A stretch of DNA of 14,244 bases, from contig CAZFVM010000025.1 in assembly GCA_964522305.1 (NCBI GenBank), forward strand, positions 1 through 14,244, written 5' to 3'. Both the position numbers and the translations under genes were made by a program. Shown piece by piece: positions 1 through 7,788 of this stretch (positions within the stretch are counted from its first letter, which is position 1; each line of letters begins with the position of its first letter). This DNA comes from UBA1049 sp964522305 (GTDB lineage: Bacteria; Bacillota; Clostridia; Oscillospirales; CAG-382). Below the pieces are notes generated by a model. It was not told where the DNA came from and searched no databases. It saw nothing but the letters and a program-made list of their open reading frames with translations.

Positions 1-2353
1 ATCCCCAGAGAAAGTGGGAATTAAATGCAGTGGTGTTACCGGTACTATATGTCCAGGGCCAGACTGTTACACCCCTGTCACCGGCAACTTTAGCAAATAT
101 ACCGCTTAGATTTCCATAGTTTACATTTAATGTGGAGTTTGAAGATTGGGTGTAATTCAACTGGTTAAACATTGCAATCAACGCATCGTCCATGGTATTT
201 GACATGGTTATTGCGTTTAGCAAATATCCTGTGGACATCCCGGGTAAAAGCTGTTGAGTCAAAAGCAGTTGTGCCTCGGTAAAGCAAATAACCGTGACTC
301 GGCTTTCCATACCGTGTTTTTTAATCAAATCAACCATGGGGCTGACAATCTTACTGTTACCGGTTTTAATTTCAATAAAGATTTTGCCCTTTGTAGGCTT
401 GATAGCAATTAGCATCTCCTCCAAAGTAGGCATTTTTTCGTTTGGATGGGTGTTTTTGAATTTGTCGTTAGGGCCCCAGAGGAAATACTCCTTGATTTGT
501 GCCAAAGTCATATTAGAGACAGTGCCGCTGCCGTTCGTTGTGCGGTCGATAGTGCCATCATGGGAAATGACTATCTGATTGTCCTTTGTCAACATTATGT
601 CGGTCTCTACAACCTCTGCGCCGTTCTCAATGGCTTTTAAATATCCCGATATGGAGTTTTCGGGAGCTTGAGAGGGATTTCCTCTATGTCCGATAATCAG
701 AGGTACCCTGGTCATAGTGTTTTTTACAAACAAGGTGTTTTGTGCTTCTGCCAAGAGAGCAGGGTTATCAGAGACCACTCCGTCAGCCCCCGAGGTTAAG
801 ATTGTTGCCGCTTGGGACATGTCGGCAAGGTTATCCTCTGCAATCCATACGGTTATGGCGTTTGATTGAAGCTCTTTTACATAGTCATATACAGCGTATT
901 TTGCGGGCAAAATAGCTGTCAATGCCAACGCCTTATTGACTTCGCCTCTAATCTCAAGAAGCTTGGCGTTGTCAAGGGTGTTATATGTCAGGTTGGCAAA
1001 GTCAACGGCACCTCTTACCATTTGATATTTTTCTCGGGCGTATTTTACCAGCGAGACATCCTTACTGATAAACAAAGCATCGCAAACAGAAGCGTTCTTT
1101 AAAGCTGTGGTGATTATATCAATGGTGTTTTTGTCGCTTACATAAAAAGCGGGAATAAAGAGGTCCTTTTCTTTGTGGGATAGCATCTCGGCAACCGTGG
1201 TTGCTTTATCTCCGTTCTTTGCATTCAAGTCGTTGCCCTCAGCAAAGAAGATTAAAGTAGCAGGAGCGGCTTTGCTCTTGTTTACAAACAGACTATAATC
1301 CTGTGCCGTATTTAAGTATCCGACATTGGTTACATGGTTTCTTATGTTGCTTTCTGGTTGAGGAATCTTAAACAACTCAACAGCCGGGGGTGGAGGCGGG
1401 TCCGGTACTTCTCTTTGCAAAGAGACCTTTATCGAATCTATGATAAAGTTAGAAGAGTTGCCTTGCAGCCCAATCCCTCCGGTCTTATCCGAGCTTATTT
1501 CCGGCAAATCCTCTAAGTGAATAACTACATTGTCGTCGATTTGATACTGGACCAAACTGTCTTTAACCAGAACCGAAAACTTATAGAATTTGTTGGGATT
1601 AATAGCTTCGGTATACCCGGCAGATTGGTAATAATTCCAGGTGTTATTTGCAAAAGATACACATTCTACACCTCCGGTAGTAGCAGTCCCGGGAGCCCTC
1701 ATATTGTTTCTTATCGCCATATGGTAATAAGGTGTTCCTGTAGAAGTCACATTTTTTGCTCTGTATATTATAGATATCCAGCGGGAGGCATCGGTGGACT
1801 CTCTTTGAGTGGCGATCGTGTCGATACGATAGTTGCCAAACTCGGCGAGCCACTCCGGCAGATATATCCTGGGATTGCTCGAGCTCGCTTTTATGGTAAG
1901 GGTGCTCTCTGTAACGGTATAGACCCCTTGAGATGAAGTAGTTTTGTTCCAATCCGATATATCATCGGGGCTGTCAAAACCCGTATAAAAGAGTACATAT
2001 TCGCTCTCGGCAGGGCTCTTTGCAACCACATATATTTTTTTAAAAACGCTATGGTCGCCCTTTTTATAAGCAACCAATTCCGTTACTCCTTTTTGGGTGG
2101 CGGTAAAGGCGGTTATCTTATTGTCGCCGTTATACCAATCAAGGTCAGAAGGTTCCAGGACCGATTTGTCCTTTAATTGCACGCTGTAGTCCGCAAGGGT
2201 TATTACAACTCCTGTATCGGTGGGTATTGCAGGTTCCAAATAACTTAGCAATACGGCGGGCGCGGCGCTCACGGTCAAGACACCAGATAACCCCGTGGCG
2301 CTTATTATTAGTAATAACACCAGTAGCCAAGTCAATTTTTTAATCTGTTGCAT
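1..2353 (-). CDS. Secreted multidomain glycerophosphodiester phosphodiesterase, C-terminus cut by window edge
   Basis: The minus-strand frame is open from the ATG at 2353 to the left edge (about 784 codons, no stop), so the C-terminus is missing. Order seen: signal peptide (residues 1-32, ending VSAA); Ig-like beta region (about 34-118); jelly-roll region resembling LamG/DUF1080 (about 120-313); proline stretch (PDPPPPP); a GDPD-like region without catalytic residues (about 328-545); then a complete-looking catalytic GDPD domain from about 550. The last has GHRGN (H556, R557), PENS (565-567), ETD (metal ligands E583, D585), SHD (H598) and an IEIK strand. GDPDs hydrolyse glycerophosphodiesters to glycerol-3-phosphate and an alcohol; an exported one could act on phospholipid head groups or teichoic acid. 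It starts 21 bases after the murQ stop with ribosome site AAAGGGGA, so the two are probably cotranscribed. GDPD assignment is firm; the N-terminal domain names are inferred from pattern. Confidence 0.9.
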   Translation of the reverse strand, partial: MQQIKKLTWLLVLLLIISATGLSGVLTVSAAPAVLLSYLEPAIPTDTGVVITLADYSVQLKDKSVLEPSDLDWYNGDNKITAFTATQKGVTELVAYKKGDHSVFKKIYVVAKSPAESEYVLFYTGFDSPDDISDWNKTTSSQGVYTVTESTLTIKASSSNPRIYLPEWLAEFGNYRIDTIATQRESTDASRWISIIYRAKNVTSTGTPYYHMAIRNNMRAPGTATTGGVECVSFANNTWNYYQSAGYTEAINPNKFYKFSVLVKDSLVQYQIDDNVVIHLEDLPEISSDKTGGIGLQGNSSNFIIDSIKVSLQREVPDPPPPPAVELFKIPQPESNIRNHVTNVGYLNTAQDYSLFVNKSKAAPATLIFFAEGNDLNAKNGDKATTVAEMLSHKEKDLFIPAFYVSDKNTIDIITTALKNASVCDALFISKDVSLVKYAREKYQMVRGAVDFANLTYNTLDNAKLLEIRGEVNKALALTAILPAKYAVYDYVKELQSNAITVWIAEDNLADMSQAATILTSGADGVVSDNPALLAEAQNTLFVKNTMTRVPLIIGHRGNPSQAPENSISGYLKAIENGAEVVETDIMLTKDNQIVISHDGTIDRTTNGSGTVSNMTLAQIKEYFLWGPNDKFKNTHPNEKMPTLEEMLIAIKPTKGKIFIEIKTGNSKIVSPMVDLIKKHGMESRVTVICFTEAQLLLTQQLLPGMSTGYLLNAITMSNTMDDALIAMFNQLNYTQSSNSTLNVNYGNLSGIFAKVAGDRGVTVWPWTYSTGNTTAFNSHFLWG

Positions 2354-2374
2354 TAGGTTTTCCCCTTTTATGTT

Positions 2375-3205
2375 TTAATTTTTTGATTCAATATTATCTA
2401 TAGCGAGGGCGATTTGGTTGTCTGCTTGTTCCAGCGCAGCTTTTGCGGTTTCAAAGTCCACCCCGGTTTTTGCCATTATAATCCTTATAGCTCTGTCTAC
2501 AAGCTTTTTGTTGGTGGGTATCATATACGCCATATGGTTCCCCCGAACTCTGCCAAACAAGACCATCGCTCCCGTGGATAGCATATTAATAATCATTTTT
2601 TGTGCACTACCCGCCTTCATTCTGGTAGAGCCGCTTATGACCTCCGCCCCAACCTCTGCAATAATTGCTGTTTCACATAGCGAAACGAGCTCGGAGTTTT
2701 TGTTACAAGAGACACAAAGGGTAGGAGCACCCAGCTCGGTGGCGTAGGCTATGGCGCCTTTGACGCAGTTCGCGGTTCCGCTTGCAGAAAGCGCCACCAA
2801 GGCATCACCTTTGTCAAAGCCTTTATCTATTAGTTGGTTCTTTATATCGTCGTAGTCGTCTTCTGCGTCCTCCACGGCATAGAAAGCCGCTTGAGGACCT
2901 CCGGCAATTATCCCCTGAACAGTCTCCGGCGAAACCCCAAAAGTAGGAGGGCATTCGGAAGCATCCAGGACTCCAAGCCTCCCGGAGGTTCCCGCACCAA
3001 TATAAAAAATCCTGCCCCCGGCTTTGAGTACTTTACCCAGCGTCTCTATCCCTTGTGAAATCTCGGGCAGAGCTTTTTCTACCGCAAAGGCGACGGTCTT
3101 GTCCTGGTCGTTAATAACCTTTGCTATTTCATAGGCGGTCATTTTGTCCAGGTTGGCAGTATCCGGATTCCCGGATTCGGTTTTTAAGGCCAAAAAGTCA
3201 GTCAT
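2375..3205 (-). CDS. murQ: N-acetylmuramic acid 6-phosphate etherase (MurQ family), variant active-site loop
   Basis: MurQ cleaves the D-lactyl ether of MurNAc-6-phosphate to give GlcNAc-6-phosphate and D-lactate in cytoplasmic peptidoglycan recycling. The 276-residue product (family about 300) is collinear with the SIS-fold family: N-terminal TESGNP (9-14), the phosphosugar loop GAGTSGRLG (70-78), DASECPPTF (81-89), AVEDAEDD (110-117), and SGSTRMKAGSAQKM (191-204). The two glutamates corresponding to catalytic E83 and E114 of E. coli MurQ are present as E84 and E115. Unusual points are ASGTANCV (141-148) where the family normally has ASGRTPYV, GAEV in place of GPEV, and GNHMAYM (222-228) where GNLMVDV is usual. 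The ribosome site GGGGGA lies 5 bases before the ATG. It is the first gene of a two-gene operon with the GDPD gene, divergent from the sugar operon. Family is sure; exact substrate is less sure because of the loop changes. Confidence 0.9.
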   Translation of the reverse strand: MTDFLALKTESGNPDTANLDKMTAYEIAKVINDQDKTVAFAVEKALPEISQGIETLGKVLKAGGRIFYIGAGTSGRLGVLDASECPPTFGVSPETVQGIIAGGPQAAFYAVEDAEDDYDDIKNQLIDKGFDKGDALVALSASGTANCVKGAIAYATELGAPTLCVSCNKNSELVSLCETAIIAEVGAEVISGSTRMKAGSAQKMIINMLSTGAMVLFGRVRGNHMAYMIPTNKKLVDRAIRIIMAKTGVDFETAKAALEQADNQIALAIDNIESKN

Positions 3206-3480
3206 ATAAATCCCCCGGTTTTTTATAATAATTTAAGCAAATGGGACAAAAAACCCATGTATCCCGGCTTTGTGTAAGCGGGATAAGTTTATCACAATAA
3301 TCGGCAAAAATCAATTTAAATAACTGTCGCCGATTGATTAATATTTTAAAATATTTACTTCAGTATTATGGCGGTATCGGCAAAACCCGGGTGATACAAG
3401 CCGGGCAAAAACTGCAAAATTCGATTAAAGTCACCTTTGTTTGTTTAGGCAAAATCAATAGGAAATTATTGGTAGTTTCG
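3206..3480. promoter_or_regulatory. Divergent intergenic control region between murQ and the glycosyltransferase operon
   Basis: No gene fits here. Visible elements: a hairpin at 3260-3285 (TATCCCG-G-CTT, loop TGTGT, AAGCGGGATA; one bulged G); an inverted pair AATCGGC (3299-3305) and GCCGATT (3329-3335); a third ATCGGC at 3376-3381 inside the 10-base direct repeat ATCGGCAAAA (3300-3309 and 3376-3385); and a perfect 16-base AT palindrome at 3340-3355. A weak minus-strand promoter for murQ can be drawn as TTGATT (3314-3309), 17 bases, TAAACT (3291-3286). Its start would fall inside the 3260-3285 hairpin, so that palindrome could be an operator rather than a leader hairpin. All functional readings are inference. 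Confidence 0.4.
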
Positions 3481-3509
3481 TTGACAACAACAAAGCTATA
3501 TGATAAAAT
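3481..3509 (+). promoter_or_regulatory. Sigma-A-type promoter of the six-gene sugar operon
   Basis: A perfect -35 TTGACA (3481-3486), a 17-base spacer and a -10 TAAAAT (3504-3509) precede the glycosyltransferase gene. Transcription would start near 3516, leaving a leader of about 23 bases that carries the ribosome site AAAGGGAG (3524-3531). This is the strongest promoter-like sequence I see in the window. Confidence 0.75.
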
Positions 3510-3538
3510 TATTAGTAATACAAAAAGGGAGTTTTGAC

Positions 3539-4498
3539 ATGGAATCCGCAAAGAGAGACTTTATCAGTGTAGTGGTGCCTTGTTTCAACGAGCAAGAATC
3601 TATTCCTTTGTTTTACGAAGAGATGGTTCGGGTTGCCGCGAATATGAAGGGTGTTGATTTTGAGTTTGTTTTTGTTGACGACGGTTCCAAGGACGAAACT
3701 CTTAATATTTTAAGAGCCCTTTCAAGAGAAGACACAAGGGTAAGATACGTTTCTTTTTCCCGCAACTTTGGCAAAGAAGCTGCCATGTATGCAGGATTGG
3801 AAGCGAGCAAAGGGGACTTTGTAGCAATTATGGACGCGGATTTACAGGATCCGCCTTCTTTATTGCCCGAGATGTACGAGGCTATATTAACCGAGGACAT
3901 CGACAGCGTTGCAACAAGGAGGACCACCAGGAAGGGAGAACCGCCGGTCAGGACTTTTTTTGCAAAGCTGTTTTATAGACTGGTTAACAAAATCTCAAAG
4001 GTAGAGTTAGTCCCCGGTGCTCGGGACTACAGGCTTATGAGCCGCAGAATGGTGGACTCGGTCTTATCCTTGGCAGAGTACAATCGATTCTCAAAGGGCA
4101 TTTTTTCCTGGGTCGGTTACAAGACAAAATGGATATCCTACGAAAACATCGAACGGGTAGCAGGTACGACAAAGTGGTCGTTTTGGAAGCTGTTTGTATA
4201 CTCTTTGGAGTGTATAGTTGCTTTTTCCACGGCACCTTTGGCATTGTCCTCCCTGTTCGGTTTTGTTTTTTGCCTGCTTTCGATAATAGGGATAATAATT
4301 GTAATCGTCCGAGAGTTGATATGGGGCGGAGCGGCATACGGCTGGGCGTCTTTGGTGTGCATAGTCTTGTTTGTAGGGGGTATCCAGCTCTTTACAATCG
4401 GGATTTTGGGTCAATATTTGTCAAAGACCTATCTCGAGACCAAGCGTCGTCCTATTTATATTTCTGCAGAGACAGAACAAGATATAACAAAACACTAA
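3539..4498 (+). CDS. Family 2 glycosyltransferase, polyprenyl-phosphate hexosyltransferase type (GtrB/YkcC-like), two membrane helices
   Basis: The 319-residue product has the GT-A fold signature of the DPM1/GtrB group: VVVPCFNEQES near the N-terminus, FVDDGSKDET, FSRNFGKEAA, then the metal-binding DAD (residues 99-101) within DADLQDPP. The C-terminal quarter carries two hydrophobic helices and ends in the basic motif LETKRRP, typical of this group. Such enzymes move a hexose from a UDP-sugar to undecaprenyl phosphate at the inner membrane face, providing the lipid-linked donor for decorating envelope polymers. I chose the ATG at 3539 because the upstream in-frame ATG at 3500 overlaps the promoter -10, whereas AAAGGGAG sits 7 bases before 3539. 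It leads the operon and is followed after 19 bases by the first TIM-barrel gene. The sugar transferred cannot be read from sequence. Confidence 0.9.
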   Translation: MESAKRDFISVVVPCFNEQESIPLFYEEMVRVAANMKGVDFEFVFVDDGSKDETLNILRALSREDTRVRYVSFSRNFGKEAAMYAGLEASKGDFVAIMDADLQDPPSLLPEMYEAILTEDIDSVATRRTTRKGEPPVRTFFAKLFYRLVNKISKVELVPGARDYRLMSRRMVDSVLSLAEYNRFSKGIFSWVGYKTKWISYENIERVAGTTKWSFWKLFVYSLECIVAFSTAPLALSSLFGFVFCLLSIIGIIIVIVRELIWGGAAYGWASLVCIVLFVGGIQLFTIGILGQYLSKTYLETKRRPIYISAETEQDITKH

Positions 4499-4517
4499 AT
4501 CATTAAGGAGACAGTAT

Positions 4518-5303
4518 ATGAAGCTTGGAATAATTGCAGCTTCCCATGACCGAGAAGGCATCAAGAGAATAAAGGATTTGGGGTTGTCCCACGCAGAGCT
4601 GGACATCAACGCAGATGATATTTCCTATGTTGACCCTGAGTCGATAAAAGAAGCATTAGAGGAGTTTGATGTCTCTGTAGGGGCGGTGGGCAGATGGGGA
4701 AGAGACCGTATTCTGGCGGACGGTTCCTTTAATTCAAAAGAGCTAAAGGACGAGCAAAAGCTCATCGACATCTGCGAGCTTTGGGGTTGCCCGGTATATG
4801 TCGCCGGTATAAACTACCGACCGGAGCTAAGCTACTACGCCAACATTACCGCGGCTATCAAATATTTAGAAGAGTTGCTCGCCTACGCCGACGGACGGGT
4901 AAAGATCAGCACCTACAATTGCAGCTGGAACAACTATATAGACAAGCAAAGAGAGTGGGATATAGTACACAGTCACCTGCCAAACTTAGGGATTAAGTTC
5001 GACCCGTCCCATACCATCAACGGCGGCAGGGATTATATGTGGGAAGCCTCGGAATACGGCACCCGCTTTTATCATATCCACCTTAAGGGTACCATTAATA
5101 TTAGAGGAAAGCGGATTGACGACCCACCTGCCGGACTCGATATGATAAACTGGCCCGGACTGATGTCCTTGTTTAGATTTCACAAGTACGAAGGCATGCT
5201 CTCCATCGAGCCTCACTCTTCAATCTGGCAGGGAGAGTTGGGGGACAAAGGCGTAAGATACACAATCGAGTATTTTAAGAAGCTGTTGTTCTCGGAGTAT
5301 TAA
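4518..5303 (+). CDS. Sugar phosphate isomerase/epimerase-like TIM-barrel protein (xylose isomerase-like, AP endonuclease 2 superfamily)
   Basis: The 261-residue protein opens with the usual MKLGIIAAS strand and has later landmarks of the xylose-isomerase-like barrel: GIKFDPSH (D162, H165), the HIHLKG strand (H186, H188) and SIEPHS (E231). These are typical divalent-metal ligands of isomerases, epimerases and dehydratases such as IolE. The strand that normally carries the first metal-binding glutamate reads STYNCSWNN (131-139) with no glutamate, so metal binding or chemistry may differ. An acidic/proline loop RIDDPPAGLD follows the HLKG strand. The ribosome site AAGGAG lies 7 to 8 bases before the ATG. 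The gene lies 19 bases after the glycosyltransferase and 1 base before a small gene, so all are probably cotranscribed. The fold is confident; the reaction is not. Its location beside a Gfo/Idh/MocA gene points to sugar epimerisation, dehydration or elimination. Confidence 0.85.
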   Translation: MKLGIIAASHDREGIKRIKDLGLSHAELDINADDISYVDPESIKEALEEFDVSVGAVGRWGRDRILADGSFNSKELKDEQKLIDICELWGCPVYVAGINYRPELSYYANITAAIKYLEELLAYADGRVKISTYNCSWNNYIDKQREWDIVHSHLPNLGIKFDPSHTINGGRDYMWEASEYGTRFYHIHLKGTINIRGKRIDDPPAGLDMINWPGLMSLFRFHKYEGMLSIEPHSSIWQGELGDKGVRYTIEYFKKLLFSEY

Positions 5304-5304
5304 G

Positions 5305-5643
5305 ATGAGGTTTTTCAGAAGAAAGGACAAGCCGCCCAAGGACACCGATTCGGTAGAATATAAGCGTTGGATGGATAACAAGTTAGATGGGAGGGTATTG
5401 CGATACATTCTCGAGCGTGACCAAGACGGAGTAGAGATTGTTATAGGCAAGGGTGGGGTAATCAGTGTTGTGGATGGCAATCTCTCGGTAGTCAGCGCGG
5501 CAAAGACCCTATTTAGCGCTCGGGTAGACACCTTATCCGCCTGGGAGTTTATGTCCTTAGAGGGGGCGACCTTGACAGGGTACGACCTTACAGCCGACAA
5601 AGAACGCACTATATTGGCATATTATAAATATCATAGAGATTAA
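5305..5643 (+). CDS. Small hypothetical protein of the sugar operon
   Basis: I do not recognise this 112-residue protein. It begins with a basic stretch (MRFFRRKDKPPKD), has an acidic/hydrophobic middle with GVEIVIGKGGVISVVDG near 42-58, and ends YYKYHRD; there is no signal peptide or membrane helix. The pattern of short beta strands around 40-100 suggests a compact beta-rich or alpha/beta soluble domain. It starts one base after the preceding stop, with GGAG 7 bases before the ATG inside the upstream coding region, which suggests translational coupling with the TIM-barrel protein. It could be an accessory subunit: some oxidoreductase/TIM-barrel systems such as bacterial C-glycoside deglycosidases have a small partner protein. 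I see no clear sequence likeness to that subunit, so this is only a possibility. Confidence 0.8.
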   Translation: MRFFRRKDKPPKDTDSVEYKRWMDNKLDGRVLRYILERDQDGVEIVIGKGGVISVVDGNLSVVSAAKTLFSARVDTLSAWEFMSLEGATLTGYDLTADKERTILAYYKYHRD

Positions 5644-5664
5644 TCATATTAAAAGGAGCATTTT

Positions 5665-6771
5665 ATGAGCAAACCAGTAGCAACATCCGACAAAGTAAGG
5701 GTAGGTATTATCGGTTGCGGCGGTATCGCTTTTGGTAAGCATTTAACCGCCCTCAAGGCATTGAAGAATGTAGAAATGGTGGCATTCTGCGATATCATCA
5801 TTTCCAAGGCAGAGAGAGCAGCCAAGGAGTTCGGCATTCCCGACGCAGATGTATACACCGATTACAGAGAGTTGTTAGAAGACAAGACTATCGATGTAGT
5901 CCATGTATTGACCCCCAACCGTTCTCATAGCTTTATCTCGGTAGACTCCATGGAGGCAGGCAAGCATGTTATGTGCGAAAAGCCCATGGCAATTAACGCA
6001 GTAGAGGCAAAGAAGATGGTCGAAGCTTCCAAGAGGACAGGCAAGCTTTTGACAATCGGGTACCAAAACAGGCATCGCCCGGACTCCCTCTTTGTAAAGA
6101 GCGAGGTCGAAGCAGGCACTCTGGGTGAAGTTTATTATGCAAAAGCAACTGCCCTCAGGCGTCGTGCCGTTCCCACCTGGGGCGTGTTTCTAAACGAAGA
6201 AGAGCAGGGCGGAGGTCCCTTAATAGATATAGGTACCCATGCACTGGATCTTACCATGTGGTGTATGGATAACTACACCCCCAAATATTGCGTAGGCACA
6301 ACCTACAAAAAGCTCGGGGACAAGTTCCCCACAGGCAACGCATGGGGTGATTGGAACAAAGAAGAATTCACCGTCGAAGATGCAGCCTTCGGGTTTATAG
6401 TTATGGAAAACGGAGCAACAATCTATCTCGAATCCAGCTGGGCGCTCAACATGCTCGACAGCAGGGAAGCGGTGACCACCCTTTGCGGTACCGATGGCGG
6501 CATAGATATGAATAGCGGAGTCAGAATCAACGGAATCCGCGGCGGCAGACAATATGTAACCAAGCCGGACTTCTCCTCGGGCGGGGTGGACTTTTACACC
6601 GGCAGCGGGGATAGCGACCCGTCGGTAAGAGAAGCAAAGCTTTGGATAGATGCCGTAACCATGAGCAAAGCACCCTTTGTTCTACCCGAGCAGGCGTATG
6701 CAGTCAGCCTTATTCTCGATGGAATATATGAGTCTTCAAGGACCGGCAAGCCTGTTTATTTTAATGAATAA
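5665..6771 (+). CDS. Gfo/Idh/MocA family NAD(P)-dependent sugar oxidoreductase
   Basis: The 368-residue product has the N-terminal Rossmann fold (VGIIGCGGIAFGKH, residues 13-26), the family EKP motif (CEKPMA, K106), and the catalytic-domain motif GGGPLIDIGTHALDLTMW, whose D188 and H192 match the conserved Asp/His pair. Members oxidise or reduce a sugar or inositol hydroxyl with NAD(P), and several oxidise glycosides at C3. Length is normal. The protein has no signal peptide, so it is cytoplasmic. The ribosome site AAAAGGAG lies about 7 bases before the ATG. It follows the small gene after 21 bases and precedes the second TIM-barrel gene by 15 bases. That combination is the basis for proposing an oxidise-then-rearrange (or eliminate) pathway. 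Family assignment is very sure; substrate is unknown. Confidence 0.95.
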   Translation: MSKPVATSDKVRVGIIGCGGIAFGKHLTALKALKNVEMVAFCDIIISKAERAAKEFGIPDADVYTDYRELLEDKTIDVVHVLTPNRSHSFISVDSMEAGKHVMCEKPMAINAVEAKKMVEASKRTGKLLTIGYQNRHRPDSLFVKSEVEAGTLGEVYYAKATALRRRAVPTWGVFLNEEEQGGGPLIDIGTHALDLTMWCMDNYTPKYCVGTTYKKLGDKFPTGNAWGDWNKEEFTVEDAAFGFIVMENGATIYLESSWALNMLDSREAVTTLCGTDGGIDMNSGVRINGIRGGRQYVTKPDFSSGGVDFYTGSGDSDPSVREAKLWIDAVTMSKAPFVLPEQAYAVSLILDGIYESSRTGKPVYFNE

Positions 6772-6786
6772 GTTAGGAGTGTAACT

Positions 6787-7755
6787 ATGAAGTTAGGTGT
6801 ATTGACCGTTTTGTTTGGGGACAAGCCTCTTGATAAAACCCTCGAATATTTGAAGTCCATAGGGATAGAAGAGCTTGAGGTCGGTGCCGGGGGATATCCC
6901 GGCAAGGCACACTGCGATCCGGAGTTCTTGCTGGCAAACCCCAATGAGCTGGACAAATTCATAAAGACAGTAGAAGAATACGGGATGCCAATCAATGCCT
7001 TGGCATGCCACGGCAACCCCGTCCATCCCGACAAAAAGACAGCAAAGAAGTTTCACGATGATTTCCGCAACGCTGTTTTGTTGGCAGAGCGTTTGGGGGT
7101 CAATAAGATAGTAGGGTTTTCCGGCTGTCCCGGGGACAGCGAAGGTTCGAAGTACCCCAACTGGGTGACCTGCCCTTGGCCGGAGGATTTTTCCATCATA
7201 TACAAATACCAATGGGAGGAAGTACTTATCCCATACTGGAAGCAAGAAGCTGAGTTTTGCAAGGCACATGGAGTAACAAAGATAGCTTTCGAGATGCACC
7301 CCGGGTTTTGTGTCTACAACCCCGAGTCGTTATTAAAGCTAAGGGATGCGGTAGGGGATGTTATCGGCGCCAATTTCGACCCGTCTCACCTGATTTGGCA
7401 GGGTATGGACCCGGTGGCAGCTATCCGAAAGCTAGGCAAAGCAATCTACCACTTCCACGCCAAGGACACCAAGGTTGATGCGATAAACACTGCAGTCAAC
7501 GGCGTGCTCGACATGAAGCATTATGCAGACGAGCTAAACAGATCCTGGATTTTCCGTACCGTAGGGTATGGTAACGACCTGCAATATTGGAGAGACATGA
7601 TAAGCAACCTCAGACTGGTAGGTTATGATGACATCATCTCCATCGAGCATGAAGACAGCCTGATGACCAACACCGAAGGATTGGAAAAAGCTGCAGAGTT
7701 CTTAAAGGGTGTTATTATCAAAGAGAGCAAGCCCACGGGAATGTTCTGGGCATAG
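6787..7755 (+). CDS. Sugar phosphate isomerase/epimerase-like TIM-barrel protein, second copy in operon
   Basis: The 322-residue protein is a xylose-isomerase-like TIM barrel with a full set of likely metal ligands: E169 in FEMHPGF, D198 and H201 in ANFDPSHL, H224 in YHFHAKD, and E287 in SIEHED. The middle has an extra segment (GCPGDSEGS...WPEDFS) often seen in long family members found beside Gfo/Idh/MocA dehydrogenases. The N-terminus MKLGVLTVLF is a normal first barrel strand. TTAGGAG lies 7 bases before the ATG. It differs clearly from the 261-residue paralogue in the same operon, which lacks the first glutamate, so the two probably do different steps or act on different substrates. Known family reactions include keto-sugar epimerisation, inosose dehydration and beta-elimination of 3-keto-glycosides; which applies here cannot be read directly. 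Confidence 0.92.
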   Translation: MKLGVLTVLFGDKPLDKTLEYLKSIGIEELEVGAGGYPGKAHCDPEFLLANPNELDKFIKTVEEYGMPINALACHGNPVHPDKKTAKKFHDDFRNAVLLAERLGVNKIVGFSGCPGDSEGSKYPNWVTCPWPEDFSIIYKYQWEEVLIPYWKQEAEFCKAHGVTKIAFEMHPGFCVYNPESLLKLRDAVGDVIGANFDPSHLIWQGMDPVAAIRKLGKAIYHFHAKDTKVDAINTAVNGVLDMKHYADELNRSWIFRTVGYGNDLQYWRDMISNLRLVGYDDIISIEHEDSLMTNTEGLEKAAEFLKGVIIKESKPTGMFWA

Positions 7756-7788
7756 GCTAAGCATTTTATTGATACAAAGGGATATACA

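Noticed and set aside
1517..1936. Plus-strand open frame of 139 codons
   Set aside because: It lies antisense to the large exported phosphodiesterase, shows no family likeness, and has no ribosome site; it is a shadow frame.
3222..3249. Second murQ promoter, TTGTCC and TATAAA on the minus strand
   Set aside because: The hexamers are fair, but the start would fall inside the ribosome site, leaving almost no leader.
3500..3538. Upstream in-frame ATG as the start of the glycosyltransferase
   Set aside because: It lies within the promoter -10 region and has no ribosome site; the ATG at 3539 has AAAGGGAG 7 bases upstream and gives a normal N-terminus.
6793..7299. Minus-strand open frame of 168 codons
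   Set aside because: It is antisense to the second TIM-barrel gene, whose product has clear motifs; the reverse translation has no recognisable features.
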